Shown: positions 14,675 through 23,336 of the stretch, in pieces
How the letters are laid out: every line of letters starts with the position of its first letter
Position numbering within the stretch: position 1 is the first letter of the stretch
Assembly (NCBI GenBank): GCA_020638875.1
Contig: JACKHS010000019.1
Span: 7,533 to 71,532, forward strand
Source: Planctomycetota bacterium
GTDB taxonomy: Bacteria > Planctomycetota > UBA1135 > GCA-002686595
Length of the DNA: 64,000 bases
Direction: 5' to 3'
The notes under the pieces: generated by a model
The model's database searches: none
Told to the model about the DNA's origin: nothing
Seen by the model: only the letters and a program-made list of their open reading frames with translations
Translations under genes and position numbers: made by a program

Positions 14675-16921
14675 CTAGCGCGGCGGCCGCGGCGCCACCG
14701 CGAGGTAGGAGTTCGGCCAGCGCACGTCGTAGACGCCGTAGCGCTCCGCTGCGTGCAGCGTGAGGTACGGATCGGCGAGGTGCGGCCGCGCCATCGCGCA
14801 CAGGTCGGCGCGGCCGGCGGCGACGATCGTGTTGACGTGGTCCGCGCCCTGCACCGCGCCGACGGTGAGGACGGGCACGCCGACCTCGAACTTGATCTTC
14901 TCCGCGAAGGGCAGCTGGTACATGCGGCCGTAGTCGATGCGGCTCTTCGGCGTGTTGCCGCCGCTCGAGACGTCGATGACGTCGGCGCCGGCCTCCTGCG
15001 CCCAGCGCGCGAACGCGACGGCGTCCTTCGGGCGGAAGCCGTCGGCGCCGAGCCAGTCGCTGGCGCTGATGCGCACGGAGAGCGGCCCGCGCCACGTCTC
15101 GCGCACGGCGCGCAGCACCTCGAGCGGGAAGCGCGCGCGGTTCTCGAGGCTGCCGCCGTACTCGTCCTTGCGCTGGTTGGGCAGCGGCGAGAGGAAGCTC
15201 GACAGCAGGTAGCCGTGCGCCATGTGCAGCTCGAGCAGGTCGAAGCCGGCCGAGTGCGCGCGCTGCGCGGCGGCGACGAAGTCCTCCTTCAGACGGTCCA
15301 TGTCGGCGCGGTCGACCTCGGCCGGCACGTGCCAGCCTTCGTCGAACGGCAGCGGCGAAGGGCCGAGCGTCGGCCACGCGCCGGCGCCCGCGGCCAGCGG
15401 CGCGCCGCCCTTCCACGGCAGGTCGCAGGACGCCTTGCGGCCGGCGTGACCGATCTGCAGGCCGATCTTGCTCGTGCCGTAGCCGTGCACGAAGTCGGTC
15501 ACGCGGCGCCACGCGGTCGCCTGCTCCTCGTTCCAGATGCCGGTGCAGCCCGGCGTGATGCGGCCCTCGGGCGCGACGGCGGTGGCCTCGCAGATCAGAA
15601 GCGCCGCGCCGCCCAGGCCGCGCGCACCGTAGTGCGCGAGGTGCCAGTCGCCGGGCACGCCGTCCTTGGCCTGGTACTGGCACATCGGCGAGACGACCGC
15701 GCGGTTCGCGAGCTCGAGCCCGCCGACGGTGAAGGGCGTGAACATCGGCGGCGGCGCGCTGCCGTCGGGGCGGCGCGTGCCGCCGGCGGCGGCGAAGACC
15801 TCCTCGTCGGCGCGCCGCACGAGCTCGGGGTCGCGCTTCGCGAGGTTGTCGTAGGTGATGCGCTTCGAGCGCGTCATCAGGTTGAAGGTGAACGTGACCG
15901 GCGTCTGGCCCATGTAGCGCGCCGAGTTCTCGAACCACTTGAGGCTCGTGTACGCCGTCTTCTGGAGCTTCAGGCCGTCGACCTCGCGCGCGGCCTGGTA
16001 GGCGGCGGCGGCCTTCGCGACGTCGCCCGTGCCGTGCGTCTTGAACGCCTCGACGAGCCCGATCGCGTCCTCCATCGCGAGCTTGGTGCCCGAACCGATC
16101 GAGAAGTGCGCCGTGTGCAGCGCGTCGCCGATCAGCACCGTGTTGCCGTGGTGCCAGACCTCGTTGGTGATCGTCGGGAAGGTGCGCCAGATCGAGCGGT
16201 TCGTGAGCAGCTTGTGTCCGCCGAGCTCGTCGCGGAAGAGCTCCTCGCAGAAGCGCACGGTGTCGGCCTCGCTGGCCTGGTCGAGCCCGGCGCGCTTCCA
16301 GGTCTCCTCGCGGCACTCGACGATCCACGTCGAGAGGCCGTCCTCGAACGGGTAGGCGTGCACCTGGAACAGGCCGTGCTCGCTCTCCTTGAACACGAAC
16401 GTGAAGGCCTCGAGCGGCTTGTCGGTGCCGAGCCAGGCGAACTTGCACTTGCGCCAGTCGATGTGCGGCTTGAAGTGCGCGGCGTACTTCTCGCGGATGA
16501 ACGAGTTGACGCCGTCGCAGGCGAGCACGAGGTCGTGCTGCGCGAACGGCGCCAGGTCGGTGACGTCCGTCTCGAAGTGCAACCGCACGCCGAGCTCGGT
16601 GCAGCGCGCGTGCATGATCTGCAGCAGGCGCTTGCGCGACAGCCCGCAGAAGCCGTGGCCGGTGGAGACCACGCACTCGCCGCGGTAGTACGTCTCCATG
16701 TGACCCCAGTGCTTGAAGTTCTCGCGGATGGCCGCGTAGCTCTCGGGGTCGGCGACCTCGAAGCCGCCCAGCGTCTCGTCCGAGAAGACCACGCCCCAGC
16801 CGAAGGTGTCGTCGGGCTTGTTGCGCTCGTAGACGTCGATCTCCGCGGCGGGGAAGGCCTTCTTCATCAGGATGCTGAAGTACAGGCCGCCGGGGCCGCC
16901 GCCGATGCACGCGATCTTCAT
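14675..16921 (-). CDS. FAD monooxygenase / Old Yellow Enzyme fusion (2-aminobenzoyl-CoA monooxygenase/reductase type)
   Basis: 748 residues. Residues 1-385 are a group A flavin hydroxylase: M-K-I-A-C-I-G-G-G-P-G-G, an internal C-D-G-V-N-S and G-D-A-L-H-T-A-H-F-S-I-G-S-G. Residues 393-748 are an NADH:flavin oxidoreductase: V-S-P-M-C-Q-Y, G-H-A-G-R-K, E-L-H-M-A-H-G-Y-L-L and D-E-Y-G-G-S-L-E-N-R. This fusion is known in anthraniloyl-CoA monooxygenase/reductase and is often named bifunctional salicylyl-CoA 5-hydroxylase/oxidoreductase. Thioester aromatic hydroxylation is inferred. No CoA ligase or ring-cleavage gene lies nearby. An in-frame ATG 13 codons upstream overlaps a TACGAT box and was not chosen. 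Confidence 0.85.
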   Translation of the reverse strand: MKIACIGGGPGGLYFSILMKKAFPAAEIDVYERNKPDDTFGWGVVFSDETLGGFEVADPESYAAIRENFKHWGHMETYYRGECVVSTGHGFCGLSRKRLLQIMHARCTELGVRLHFETDVTDLAPFAQHDLVLACDGVNSFIREKYAAHFKPHIDWRKCKFAWLGTDKPLEAFTFVFKESEHGLFQVHAYPFEDGLSTWIVECREETWKRAGLDQASEADTVRFCEELFRDELGGHKLLTNRSIWRTFPTITNEVWHHGNTVLIGDALHTAHFSIGSGTKLAMEDAIGLVEAFKTHGTGDVAKAAAAYQAAREVDGLKLQKTAYTSLKWFENSARYMGQTPVTFTFNLMTRSKRITYDNLAKRDPELVRRADEEVFAAAGGTRRPDGSAPPPMFTPFTVGGLELANRAVVSPMCQYQAKDGVPGDWHLAHYGARGLGGAALLICEATAVAPEGRITPGCTGIWNEEQATAWRRVTDFVHGYGTSKIGLQIGHAGRKASCDLPWKGGAPLAAGAGAWPTLGPSPLPFDEGWHVPAEVDRADMDRLKEDFVAAAQRAHSAGFDLLELHMAHGYLLSSFLSPLPNQRKDEYGGSLENRARFPLEVLRAVRETWRGPLSVRISASDWLGADGFRPKDAVAFARWAQEAGADVIDVSSGGNTPKSRIDYGRMYQLPFAEKIKFEVGVPVLTVGAVQGADHVNTIVAAGRADLCAMARPHLADPYLTLHAAERYGVYDVRWPNSYLAVAPRPPR

Positions 16922-17007
16922 GGTCACAGGGAGGGGGTCGCGGAGAGTGAGGAGCGCCATCGTAGCGAGGCGCCCCGGCGACCTCGCCGGTCCATGTGCG
17001 TAGAACG

Positions 17008-17048
17008 GCCGCGGCGGCCCGCCTCGCGAGGAGACGGGCCGCCGCGGC
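17008..17048. terminator. GC-rich hairpin terminator after the desaturase gene
   Basis: CCGCGGCGGCCCG (17009-17021) pairs perfectly with CGGGCCGCCGCGG (17035-17047), plus one more pair, giving 14 bp and a 13-nt loop. It starts about 20 bp past the minus-strand stop at 17070. There is no U-tract. Confidence 0.55.
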
Positions 17049-17069
17049 GGTCTCGTGCGTGGCGCGGGT

Positions 17070-18002
17070 TCAGGAACCCTGGCGCGCCGGACGTCCGGCT
17101 TGCGCGCGCAGCTCGCGCGTGCGTTCGATCACCTGCTGCTTGGCGCGCTCGATGCGCTCACGCGTCGTGCGCTTGAGGTCGCTCGTGATGCCGACCTTCG
17201 ACAGCGTCCACACGAACCACTTGGTCGGATCGAAGTGGTACCAGCGGATGCCGTTGCGGTAGTCGATCTGGAACTTGTGGTGGAAGTTGTGGTAGCCCTC
17301 GCCGAGCGTGATCAACGCGCACCAGAAGCTGTCGCGCGCCGAGTTGTCGATGCAGAAGGGCCGCGAGCCGACGAGGTGCGTGAACGAGTTCACCGAGAAC
17401 GTCGCGTGCCACTGCAGCACCAGGCGCAGGAAGCCCGCGATCAGCAGCGCGCCCCACGGGTCGCCCCACAGGAGGCCCAGCGAGAAGGGCAGCACCGCGC
17501 CGAACAGGATCGCCAGCGGCAGGTACCAGCGGTGCTGGAACATCACGAGCGGGTCCGCCGTGAGGTCCTTCGCCAGCGACATGTCGGGCTCCTTCTCGTC
17601 CTTGTGGAAGATCCACAGGATGTGCGCCCACCAGAAGCCGCGCTCGATGTTGTACGGGTCGAGGTCGGTGTCGACGTCCTTGTGGTGGATGCGGTGATCG
17701 ATCGACCACTTCAGCGCCGAGTTCTGGATGCCCGCCGCGCCGAACAGCAGGTAGAAGAGGCGCAGCGTCCAGTGCGCCTTGTACGTCGGGTGCGAGAACA
17801 GGCGGTGGTAGCCGCCGGTGATCGACACGCTCGACGCGCACAGCCAGAACAGGCCGAGGGCGACCGAGGCCCAGGAGAACTGGACCGTCGCCATGTAGAC
17901 GACGGCGTACACCGCCGCGAGGTGGGCGGCGGCGATGAACAGAATGTTCGTCCAGTTGAGTTGGCGTGCGGGCATGGCGCGCGGTGCCGTTCCGACTTCC
18001 AT
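17070..18002 (-). CDS. Acyl-CoA/acyl-lipid desaturase (delta-9 type)
   Basis: 310 residues. The three histidine boxes of membrane di-iron desaturases are present: H66-R-L-F-S-H71, H103-R-I-H-H107 and a late H-N-F-H-H. At least four hydrophobic helices surround them (A-V-Y-A-V-V-Y-M, V-A-L-G-L-F-W-L and others). It introduces a double bond in fatty acyl chains using O2 at the membrane. The C-terminal tail is basic and helical. An alternative ATG at 17975 would remove nine residues. A TATTCT box about 70 nt upstream is the nearest -10 candidate. The divergent neighbour arrangement with plsC suggests a lipid-metabolism locus. Confidence 0.9.
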   Translation of the reverse strand: MEVGTAPRAMPARQLNWTNILFIAAAHLAAVYAVVYMATVQFSWASVALGLFWLCASSVSITGGYHRLFSHPTYKAHWTLRLFYLLFGAAGIQNSALKWSIDHRIHHKDVDTDLDPYNIERGFWWAHILWIFHKDEKEPDMSLAKDLTADPLVMFQHRWYLPLAILFGAVLPFSLGLLWGDPWGALLIAGFLRLVLQWHATFSVNSFTHLVGSRPFCIDNSARDSFWCALITLGEGYHNFHHKFQIDYRNGIRWYHFDPTKWFVWTLSKVGITSDLKRTTRERIERAKQQVIERTRELRAQAGRPARQGS

Positions 18003-18166
18003 GCTGAGATCGGTAGGGGGGGAGAGGGACCTCGAGGCGATTCGGGCCGCTGGGCACGAAGCGGGAAGAGAATAGCCCCGCGGCCCCGTACCGAAAAGGG
18101 CGCTAGCCGGGCCGCCCGGCCGGTCCGCGGCCGAGGTGCGCACCGAAGTGCCTGGATCCGAGGGAG

Positions 18167-18958
18167 TTAGGCGCGTGCCTCACCCACGGGTGTGCCCGGG
18201 GCGGGCGGCAGGTAGCGCAGGAAGAGCTCGCGCACCTCGCGGGCGTGGCGGCGCACCTCGGCGCTCTGCCACCCGCGCGTGTCCAGCGGCGGCAGGAGGT
18301 CGACGCGCACCACGCCGGGGCGCGCGACGAACGAGCCCATCGGCAGCACCTCGTCGATGCCGCGCAGGATCATCGGCACGACCGGAACGCCCGTCTGCGC
18401 GGCCAGGTGGAAGGCGCCGAGCTTGAACTCCTGCAGGCCGCCGGCCCGCGAGCGCGTGCCCTCGGGCGCCATCATCACCGTCGCCTCGTTCGCGCGCAGC
18501 CGCGCGCCGGCCTCGGCCACGCTGCGCAGCGCCGCCTCGTGGTCGCGGCGATCGACCGGGATCATGCCCATGTTGGCCAGCGCGAGCCCCAGCCCGGGGA
18601 TGCGCCGGAACTCCTTCTTGTAGAGCACCACCGGCCGGCGCGGGCAGAGCGCCGCCAGCACGAACAGGTCGAGCAGGCTGACGTGGTTGAACAGCAGCAG
18701 GCGCGGCCCGGGCGCCTCGAGGTGCTCGAGCCCGTGCACGTCGAGCCGGATGCCGAGCGCGCGCAGCGGCCAGCGCCCCCAGGCGCGCACGATGGGGCGG
18801 AAGCCGCGCTCGCGGAAGCGTCGCGACACGGCCGCCGGGACGCCCACCAGGCCGGCCACCACGATCGCGAACAGGCCCAGCGGCAGGAGCAGCAGCGCGC
18901 CGCGCCAGCGCCCGCCCGTCGCTCCCCAGCCCACGCCGCTCGGCTCCGCGTCCGCCAT
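18167..18958 (-). CDS. plsC: 1-acyl-sn-glycerol-3-phosphate acyltransferase
   Basis: 263 residues. An N-terminal hydrophobic helix (about 20-43) anchors it to the membrane. Acyltransferase motifs: N-H-V-S-L-L-D (91-97, catalytic His/Asp), M-I-P-V-D-R (132-137), P-E-G-T-R-S (165-170) and V-P-V-V-P-M. It acylates lysophosphatidate to phosphatidate in phospholipid synthesis, although related enzymes use other acceptors. The start is supported by a TAGGAT box 8 nt upstream, so the mRNA is probably near-leaderless. It reads in the same direction as the desaturase gene, with about 165 bp between them. Confidence 0.88.
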   Translation of the reverse strand: MADAEPSGVGWGATGGRWRGALLLLPLGLFAIVVAGLVGVPAAVSRRFRERGFRPIVRAWGRWPLRALGIRLDVHGLEHLEAPGPRLLLFNHVSLLDLFVLAALCPRRPVVLYKKEFRRIPGLGLALANMGMIPVDRRDHEAALRSVAEAGARLRANEATVMMAPEGTRSRAGGLQEFKLGAFHLAAQTGVPVVPMILRGIDEVLPMGSFVARPGVVRVDLLPPLDTRGWQSAEVRRHAREVRELFLRYLPPAPGTPVGEARA

Positions 18959-18966
18959 GTCCCGCG

Positions 18967-18972
18967 ATCCTA
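18967..18972 (-). promoter_or_regulatory. -10 box TAGGAT of plsC
   Basis: TAGGAT on the minus strand ends 8 nt before the ATG at 18958. Confidence 0.45.
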
Positions 18973-19099
18973 CGCTCTGACCCGCCGCGCCGTCGCCGCC
19001 CGTCGATAAGCGCCGCGAAGCGATCCGCCCAGCGAGAGCGCGCCCAGGCCGGGACGTCACCGCCGTACAACACGTCCCCGGACCCGCGTCCGCCGCGCC

Positions 19100-19492
19100 A
19101 TGCCGCCCATCGACCCCACCACCCTCTCCTGGACCGCCGGCTGGGCCCTCGTGCTGGCCGGCTTCGCGAGCGGCGCGTGCGTCGGCCTGGGCTTCCTGCG
19201 CGAGGGCTTCCTCGGCGGCTACACGAGCCCGCGCCGGCGGCTCGTGCGCCTGGGCCACGTCGCGCTCGTGGCGCTGGGGATGCTGAACCTGGCCTACGCC
19301 GCGGCGCCCGCGCTCGGCCTCGCGCCGCGCTGGCCGGCGGCGGGCGCCTGGGGCCTCGTCCTGGGCGGCGTGCTCATGCCGCTGGTGTGCTTCCTCACGG
19401 CCTGGCGGCCCGCCTGCCGCCACCTCTTCGCCGTTCCGGTGCTGAGCCTGGGGCTCGGCGCCTTGTCCGCGCTGCTCTGCCTCCCGTCATGA
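19100..19492 (+). CDS. Small integral membrane protein, unknown
   Basis: 130 residues with about four hydrophobic segments (A-L-V-L-A-G-F-A-S-G, V-A-L-V-A-L-G-M-L, G-L-V-L-G-G-V-L-M, L-S-L-G-L-G-A-L-S). A conserved-looking W-R-P-A-C-R-H-L-F turn lies before the last helix. No family is recognised. Its stop overlaps the start of the radical SAM gene (ATGA), so they share an operon and perhaps a pathway. Confidence 0.68.
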   Translation: MPPIDPTTLSWTAGWALVLAGFASGACVGLGFLREGFLGGYTSPRRRLVRLGHVALVALGMLNLAYAAAPALGLAPRWPAAGAWGLVLGGVLMPLVCFLTAWRPACRHLFAVPVLSLGLGALSALLCLPS

Positions 19493-20805
19493 AGATCGCC
19501 TTCCTCGCCATGAGCGGTATCCGCGCCCACGACCCCGAGCTGCTCGAGCTCGGCTTGACGCTGCCCGGCTTCGTCGAGCGCAGCCGGCAGGTCGCCGCGC
19601 TGCCCAGCCTCGGCCTGCTCTACCTCGCGGCGGTCACGCCCGCGGGCCACGAGCTCGCCTACTACGAGGCCGAGGGCGACGGCTCCGAGCCCGAGGAGGT
19701 CTACGCGGCCGACCTGGTCGCGATCAGCACCTTCTCCGCGCAGGCCTTCGAGGCCTACGCGATCGCCGACCGCCTGCGCGCGCGCGGCGTGAAGGTGGCG
19801 CTCGGCGGCCTGCACGTCTCGGCGCTGCCCGAGGAGGCCGCGCGCCACGCCGACTACGTCGTGATCGGCGAGGGCGAGCACGTCTGGCCGCGCGTCGTGG
19901 CGCTCGCCGCCGCGAACGCGCCCGGCCGCATCCTCGACGCGCGCGACTTCGCGCCGGTCGACGTCGCGGCGCTGCCGGTGCCGCGCTACGACCTGCTCGG
20001 CGCGCGGCCCTACAACCGCTACACGGTGCAGACCGCGCGCGGCTGCCCGTGGCGCTGCGAGTTCTGCGCGTCGACCGTGATGCTGCGCGAGCGCTACCGC
20101 CGCCGGCCGGTGGCCGAGGTCGTGCGCGACGTCGAGGCGATCCTCGCGCTCGCGCCCGACGCGTTCCTCGAGCTCGCCGACGACAACACCTTCGTCGACA
20201 AGGAGTGGGGCAAGGAGCTCTGCCGCGCGCTGGCGCCGCTGGGCCTCAAGTGGTTCACCGAGACGGACGTGTCGGTCGCGGACGACCCCGAGCTGCTCGA
20301 GCTGATGGCCGCGGCGGGCTGCCGCCAGGTGCTCGTCGGCCTCGAAGCGCCCGGCGCCGCCGGCCTCGCCGGACTCGAGCAGCGCGCCGACTTCAAGCGC
20401 GCGCGCGCCGCGGGCTACGCCGACGCGATCGCGCGCATCCAGGAGCACGGCGTCACGGTCAACGGCTGCTTCGTGCTCGGCCTCGACGGCCACGGGCCCG
20501 AGGTCTTCGACGCGGTGTACGACTTCGCCGAGCGCACGGCGCTCTACGAGGTGCAGATCACCTACCTGACGGCCTTCCCCGGCACGCCGCTCTACACGCG
20601 CCTCGCGCGCGAGGGGCGGCTGATCGAGCCCGAGCGCTGGGACCTCTGCACGCTGTTCGACGTGAACTACCGGCCGCTCGGCATGAGCGTCGACGCGCTG
20701 CGGGCGGGCATGCGCGACCTGTCGCGGCGGCTGTACACGGCCGAGGCGCTCGAGCGCCGGCGCGCGCCCTTCCGCGCCAGGCGTCGCGCGCGCCGCGCGA
20801 GCTGA
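19489..20805 (+). CDS. B12-binding-type radical SAM protein
   Basis: 438 residues. Residues 1-150 resemble a cobalamin-binding Rossmann domain (S-L-G-L-L-Y-L-A-A-V-T, V-A-L-G-G-L-H-V-S) without a clear DxHxxG. The radical SAM core begins at about 180 with R-G-C186-P-W-R-C190-E-F-C193, the CxxxCxxC that binds the 4Fe-4S cluster. F-L-E-L-A-D-D-N and C-F-V-L-G-L-D-G follow, and a DUF4070-like tail ends it. The family includes methyltransferases and hopanoid or lipid-modifying enzymes. The substrate is unknown; the small membrane protein upstream suggests a membrane-linked product. Confidence 0.85.
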   Translation: MKIAFLAMSGIRAHDPELLELGLTLPGFVERSRQVAALPSLGLLYLAAVTPAGHELAYYEAEGDGSEPEEVYAADLVAISTFSAQAFEAYAIADRLRARGVKVALGGLHVSALPEEAARHADYVVIGEGEHVWPRVVALAAANAPGRILDARDFAPVDVAALPVPRYDLLGARPYNRYTVQTARGCPWRCEFCASTVMLRERYRRRPVAEVVRDVEAILALAPDAFLELADDNTFVDKEWGKELCRALAPLGLKWFTETDVSVADDPELLELMAAAGCRQVLVGLEAPGAAGLAGLEQRADFKRARAAGYADAIARIQEHGVTVNGCFVLGLDGHGPEVFDAVYDFAERTALYEVQITYLTAFPGTPLYTRLAREGRLIEPERWDLCTLFDVNYRPLGMSVDALRAGMRDLSRRLYTAEALERRRAPFRARRRARRAS

Positions 20806-20864
20806 GCGGCCGCGAATCCCTCGCGCGCGGCGTCCAGCCGGTTCCGCGCCCGCGCGCGTTCCCG

Positions 20865-20870
20865 TACCCT
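20865..20870 (+). promoter_or_regulatory. -10 box TACCCT of the SRPBCC/iron-transport operon
   Basis: TACCCT ends 7 nt before the ATG at 20878; a leaderless transcript is predicted. Confidence 0.45.
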
Positions 20871-20877
20871 GCGCGGC

Positions 20878-21432
20878 ATGGCGCAGCCCCTCTTCCTGCC
20901 CAGCCGGCGCATCGTGCTCGCGGCGTGGATCCTGCTGGGGCTCGTGCTCGCCCTGGCCTTCACGCCCGCGGTGATCGGCTCGTTCCTCGGCGACGACTAC
21001 GTCGGCGAGGCCGACACGGTGATCGCGCGCGAGCCGGCCTTGGTGTGGGCCGCCGTGGTCGACGCGCAACGCTACCCGGTCAACTCCAGCGCCGTGCTGC
21101 GCGTGCTCGACCTCGACGACGAGGACGGGATGCCGTGCTGGGAGGAGGAGATGAACCGCAGCTCGTCGGTCGTGTGCGTGCGCGCGCGCGAGGAGGCGCG
21201 GCGCGAGGTGCGCGAGGTCGTCAGCCTGGAGGGCGACATGGTCGCGCAGTGGGTGCTCGAGCTCGAGCCGGTCGAGCGCGGCACGGCGCTGCACCTGCGC
21301 CAGGACGTGCACGTCGACTCGACCGGCCTGTTCGGCGCGCACCTGCGCTTCGCGCTGTCGTTCCTCGACAACGCCGAGGTCGCGCCCTCGCTGTACCTCG
21401 AGCGTCTGCGCCGGGAGCTCGAAGCCGAATGA
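20878..21432 (+). CDS. Membrane-anchored SRPBCC-like protein
   Basis: 184 residues. One hydrophobic helix (about 14-35) is followed by a compact domain that reads like the polyketide-cyclase/START fold: V-G-E-A-D-T-V-I-A-R-E-P-A-L-V-W-A-A-V-V-D-A-Q-R-Y-P, then alternating beta strands and a final helix. Such domains bind lipids or other hydrophobic ligands. It overlaps the start of the permease gene by 4 bp, so it is in the transporter operon; whether it serves transport is unknown. Confidence 0.62.
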   Translation: MAQPLFLPSRRIVLAAWILLGLVLALAFTPAVIGSFLGDDYVGEADTVIAREPALVWAAVVDAQRYPVNSSAVLRVLDLDDEDGMPCWEEEMNRSSSVVCVRAREEARREVREVVSLEGDMVAQWVLELEPVERGTALHLRQDVHVDSTGLFGAHLRFALSFLDNAEVAPSLYLERLRRELEAE

Positions 21433-22502
21433 GCGCGCGCAGCGCCAGCCGGGCGCGGCGCGTCGCCTGGGCGCTCCTCGCGCTGGCCCTCGTCTTCGGC
21501 TGGTTGGGCCTCGGCGCCGGCTCGAGCTCGGAGCTCGCGCTGCGCGACGCCGGCCGCGGCGTGCTCGCCACGCTCGGCCTGGCCGAGCCGCTCGAAGGCG
21601 CGCGCCAGGTGATCCTCGAGCTTCGCCTGTGGCGCACGCTGGTCACGCTGGGCGTGGGCGGCGCCCTCGCGTACAGCGGCGCGCTGCTGCAGGGCCTGTT
21701 CCGCAACAGCCTCGCGTCGCCGTCGCTGCTCGGCATCAGCTCGGGCGCGATGCTCGGCGCGTCGCTCGCGGTGCTGCTCGTCGGCGGCTACGGCCCCGAC
21801 CTCGACGTCACCAAGCTCAGCGGTACCGCGCCGGTGCTCATCACCGCGTGCGGCTTCGCCGGCGCGCTCGGCGCCGCGCTCCTCGTCACGGCGCTCGCGT
21901 CGAGCGGCGGACGCATCTCGGTCACGACGCTGCTGCTCGTCGGCATCGCGATCAACGCGTGCTTCGGCGGCGTGATCGCCGCGGTGCAGTACGTCAGCCT
22001 GCAGGACTTCGAGCTGGCGCGCGCGGTCTTCGCGTGGTCGTTCGGCACGCTGCAGGACCGCGCGCCGTACCACGTCGGCCTCCTGTGGGCGTGCCTGGCC
22101 GTCGCGGCCTGCGCGATCCCGTTCGTGTCGCGCGAGCTCGACCTGTTCGCCGGCGGCGAGGAGGACGCGGGCGCGCTCGGCGTGAACACCGCGGCGGTGA
22201 AGTTCATGGCGCTGGTGGCCGCCTCGCTGGCGGCCGGCGTCGCCGTCGCCGTCGCCGGGCAGATCGCGTTCGTCGGCCTGATCGTGCCGCACGTCCTGCG
22301 CATCACCGTCGGCGCCGGACACCGCCGGCTGCTGCCGCTCAGCCTCGCGGCGGGCGGCGTGTTCCTGCTCGTCGCCGACGTCAGTCAGCGCCTCGCGCTC
22401 GGCGAGCACCCGCTGAAGCCGGGCGTCCTGATGTCGCTGGCCGGCGGACCGTTCTTCCTGTTCGTGCTGCTCAAGAACCGCAAGGCGCTGCAGGGATGGT
22501 GA
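21429..22502 (+). CDS. FecCD-type ABC transporter permease
   Basis: 357 residues with about ten hydrophobic helices. FecCD-family text is clear: L-W-R-T-L-V-T-L-G-V-G-G-A-L-A-Y-S-G, Q-G-L-F-R-N-S-L-A-S-P-S-L-L-G, G-Q-I-A-F-V-G-L-I-V-P-H and E-H-P-L-K-P-G-V. These permeases carry Fe-siderophores, heme or B12. The next gene is its ATPase and overlaps by 7 bp. No substrate-binding protein is found in the window. Confidence 0.9.
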   Translation: MSARSASRARRVAWALLALALVFGWLGLGAGSSSELALRDAGRGVLATLGLAEPLEGARQVILELRLWRTLVTLGVGGALAYSGALLQGLFRNSLASPSLLGISSGAMLGASLAVLLVGGYGPDLDVTKLSGTAPVLITACGFAGALGAALLVTALASSGGRISVTTLLLVGIAINACFGGVIAAVQYVSLQDFELARAVFAWSFGTLQDRAPYHVGLLWACLAVAACAIPFVSRELDLFAGGEEDAGALGVNTAAVKFMALVAASLAAGVAVAVAGQIAFVGLIVPHVLRITVGAGHRRLLPLSLAAGGVFLLVADVSQRLALGEHPLKPGVLMSLAGGPFFLFVLLKNRKALQGW

Positions 22503-23290
22503 GCTGCCTCGAGACCGCCGGGCTCTCGTACGAGTACCCGGGCGTGGTGCGCGCGGTCGACGGCGTCGACCTGAGCGTCGAAGCCGGCGAGCTCGTGGCG
22601 CTGCTGGGCCCCAACGGCTCGGGCAAGTCGACGCTGCTGAAGCTGTGCGCCGGGCTGTACCCGCCGCTCGCGGGGCGCGTGACCTTCGCCGGCCGCGACC
22701 TCGCCGAGCTCGACGCGCGCGCGCGGGCGCGGCACATCGCGCTCGTACCGCAGAGCCTGCGCGCGCTGCCCGACGTGTCCGTGCGCGACTTCGTGCTCGG
22801 CGGCCGCTACGGCCACCTCGGCTTCTGGCGCCAGGAGAGCGCGCACGACCTGCAGATGGTCGAGCTCGCGCTCGCGGCCACCGAGCTCGCGCCGCTCGCG
22901 GAGCGCCTGCTGACGCAGCTCTCGGGCGGCCAGCGCCAGCGCGTGCTCGTCGCGCGCGCGCTGGCGCAGGAGGCGTTGCTGCTGCTGGTCGACGAGCCGA
23001 CCAACTCGCTGGACCCCGAGCACCAGGTGCAGGTCTTCCGGATGCTGGCCGGACTCGCGCGCAACGGGCGCGCGGTGCTCGTCGTGACGCACGACCTCAA
23101 CCTCGCGAGCCAGTTCGCGACGCGCCTCGCCGTGATGAAGGACGGCGCGCTGGTCGCCGCGGGCAGCGCCGGCGAGGTGCTGCGGCGCGAGGTGCTCGCG
23201 CCGATCTACGGCGACAACCTGCGCTACGGCGTCTTCGAGGGCGAGGAGGCGCGGCCCTTCGTGCTGCCCTGGCGCCCGGCGGAGCCCTGA
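22496..23290 (+). CDS. ABC transporter ATPase, Fe-siderophore/B12 type
   Basis: 264 residues. Walker A G-P-N-G-S-G-K-S-T (38-46), signature L-S-G-G-Q-R-Q-R (about 142-149), Walker B L-L-L-V-D-E-P, D-loop and H-loop T-H-D-L-N are all present. It pairs with the FecCD permease through a 7-bp overlap (CAG GGA TGG TGA / ATG). The substrate is inferred as an iron chelate or cobalamin from the permease family. Confidence 0.9.
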   Translation: MVSCLETAGLSYEYPGVVRAVDGVDLSVEAGELVALLGPNGSGKSTLLKLCAGLYPPLAGRVTFAGRDLAELDARARARHIALVPQSLRALPDVSVRDFVLGGRYGHLGFWRQESAHDLQMVELALAATELAPLAERLLTQLSGGQRQRVLVARALAQEALLLLVDEPTNSLDPEHQVQVFRMLAGLARNGRAVLVVTHDLNLASQFATRLAVMKDGALVAAGSAGEVLRREVLAPIYGDNLRYGVFEGEEARPFVLPWRPAEP

Positions 23291-23296
23291 CCCCGC

Positions 23297-23324
23297 CGCG
23301 GAGCCCGCGCGCGCGAGCTCCGCG
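23297..23324. terminator. Convergent hairpin between transporter operon and response regulator
   Basis: CGCGGAGC (23297-23304) pairs with GCTCCGCG (23317-23324) around a 12-nt GC loop, 6 bp after the ATPase stop and 13 bp before the response-regulator stop. It may end both transcripts. Confidence 0.4.
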
Positions 23325-23336
23325 CAACGCGCCGGG

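Noticed and set aside
16922..16960. Upstream ATG extension of the monooxygenase fusion
   Set aside because: The ATG overlaps a TACGAT -10 box, and M-K-I-A-C-I-G-G-G-P-G-G is the expected N-terminus of the FAD domain.
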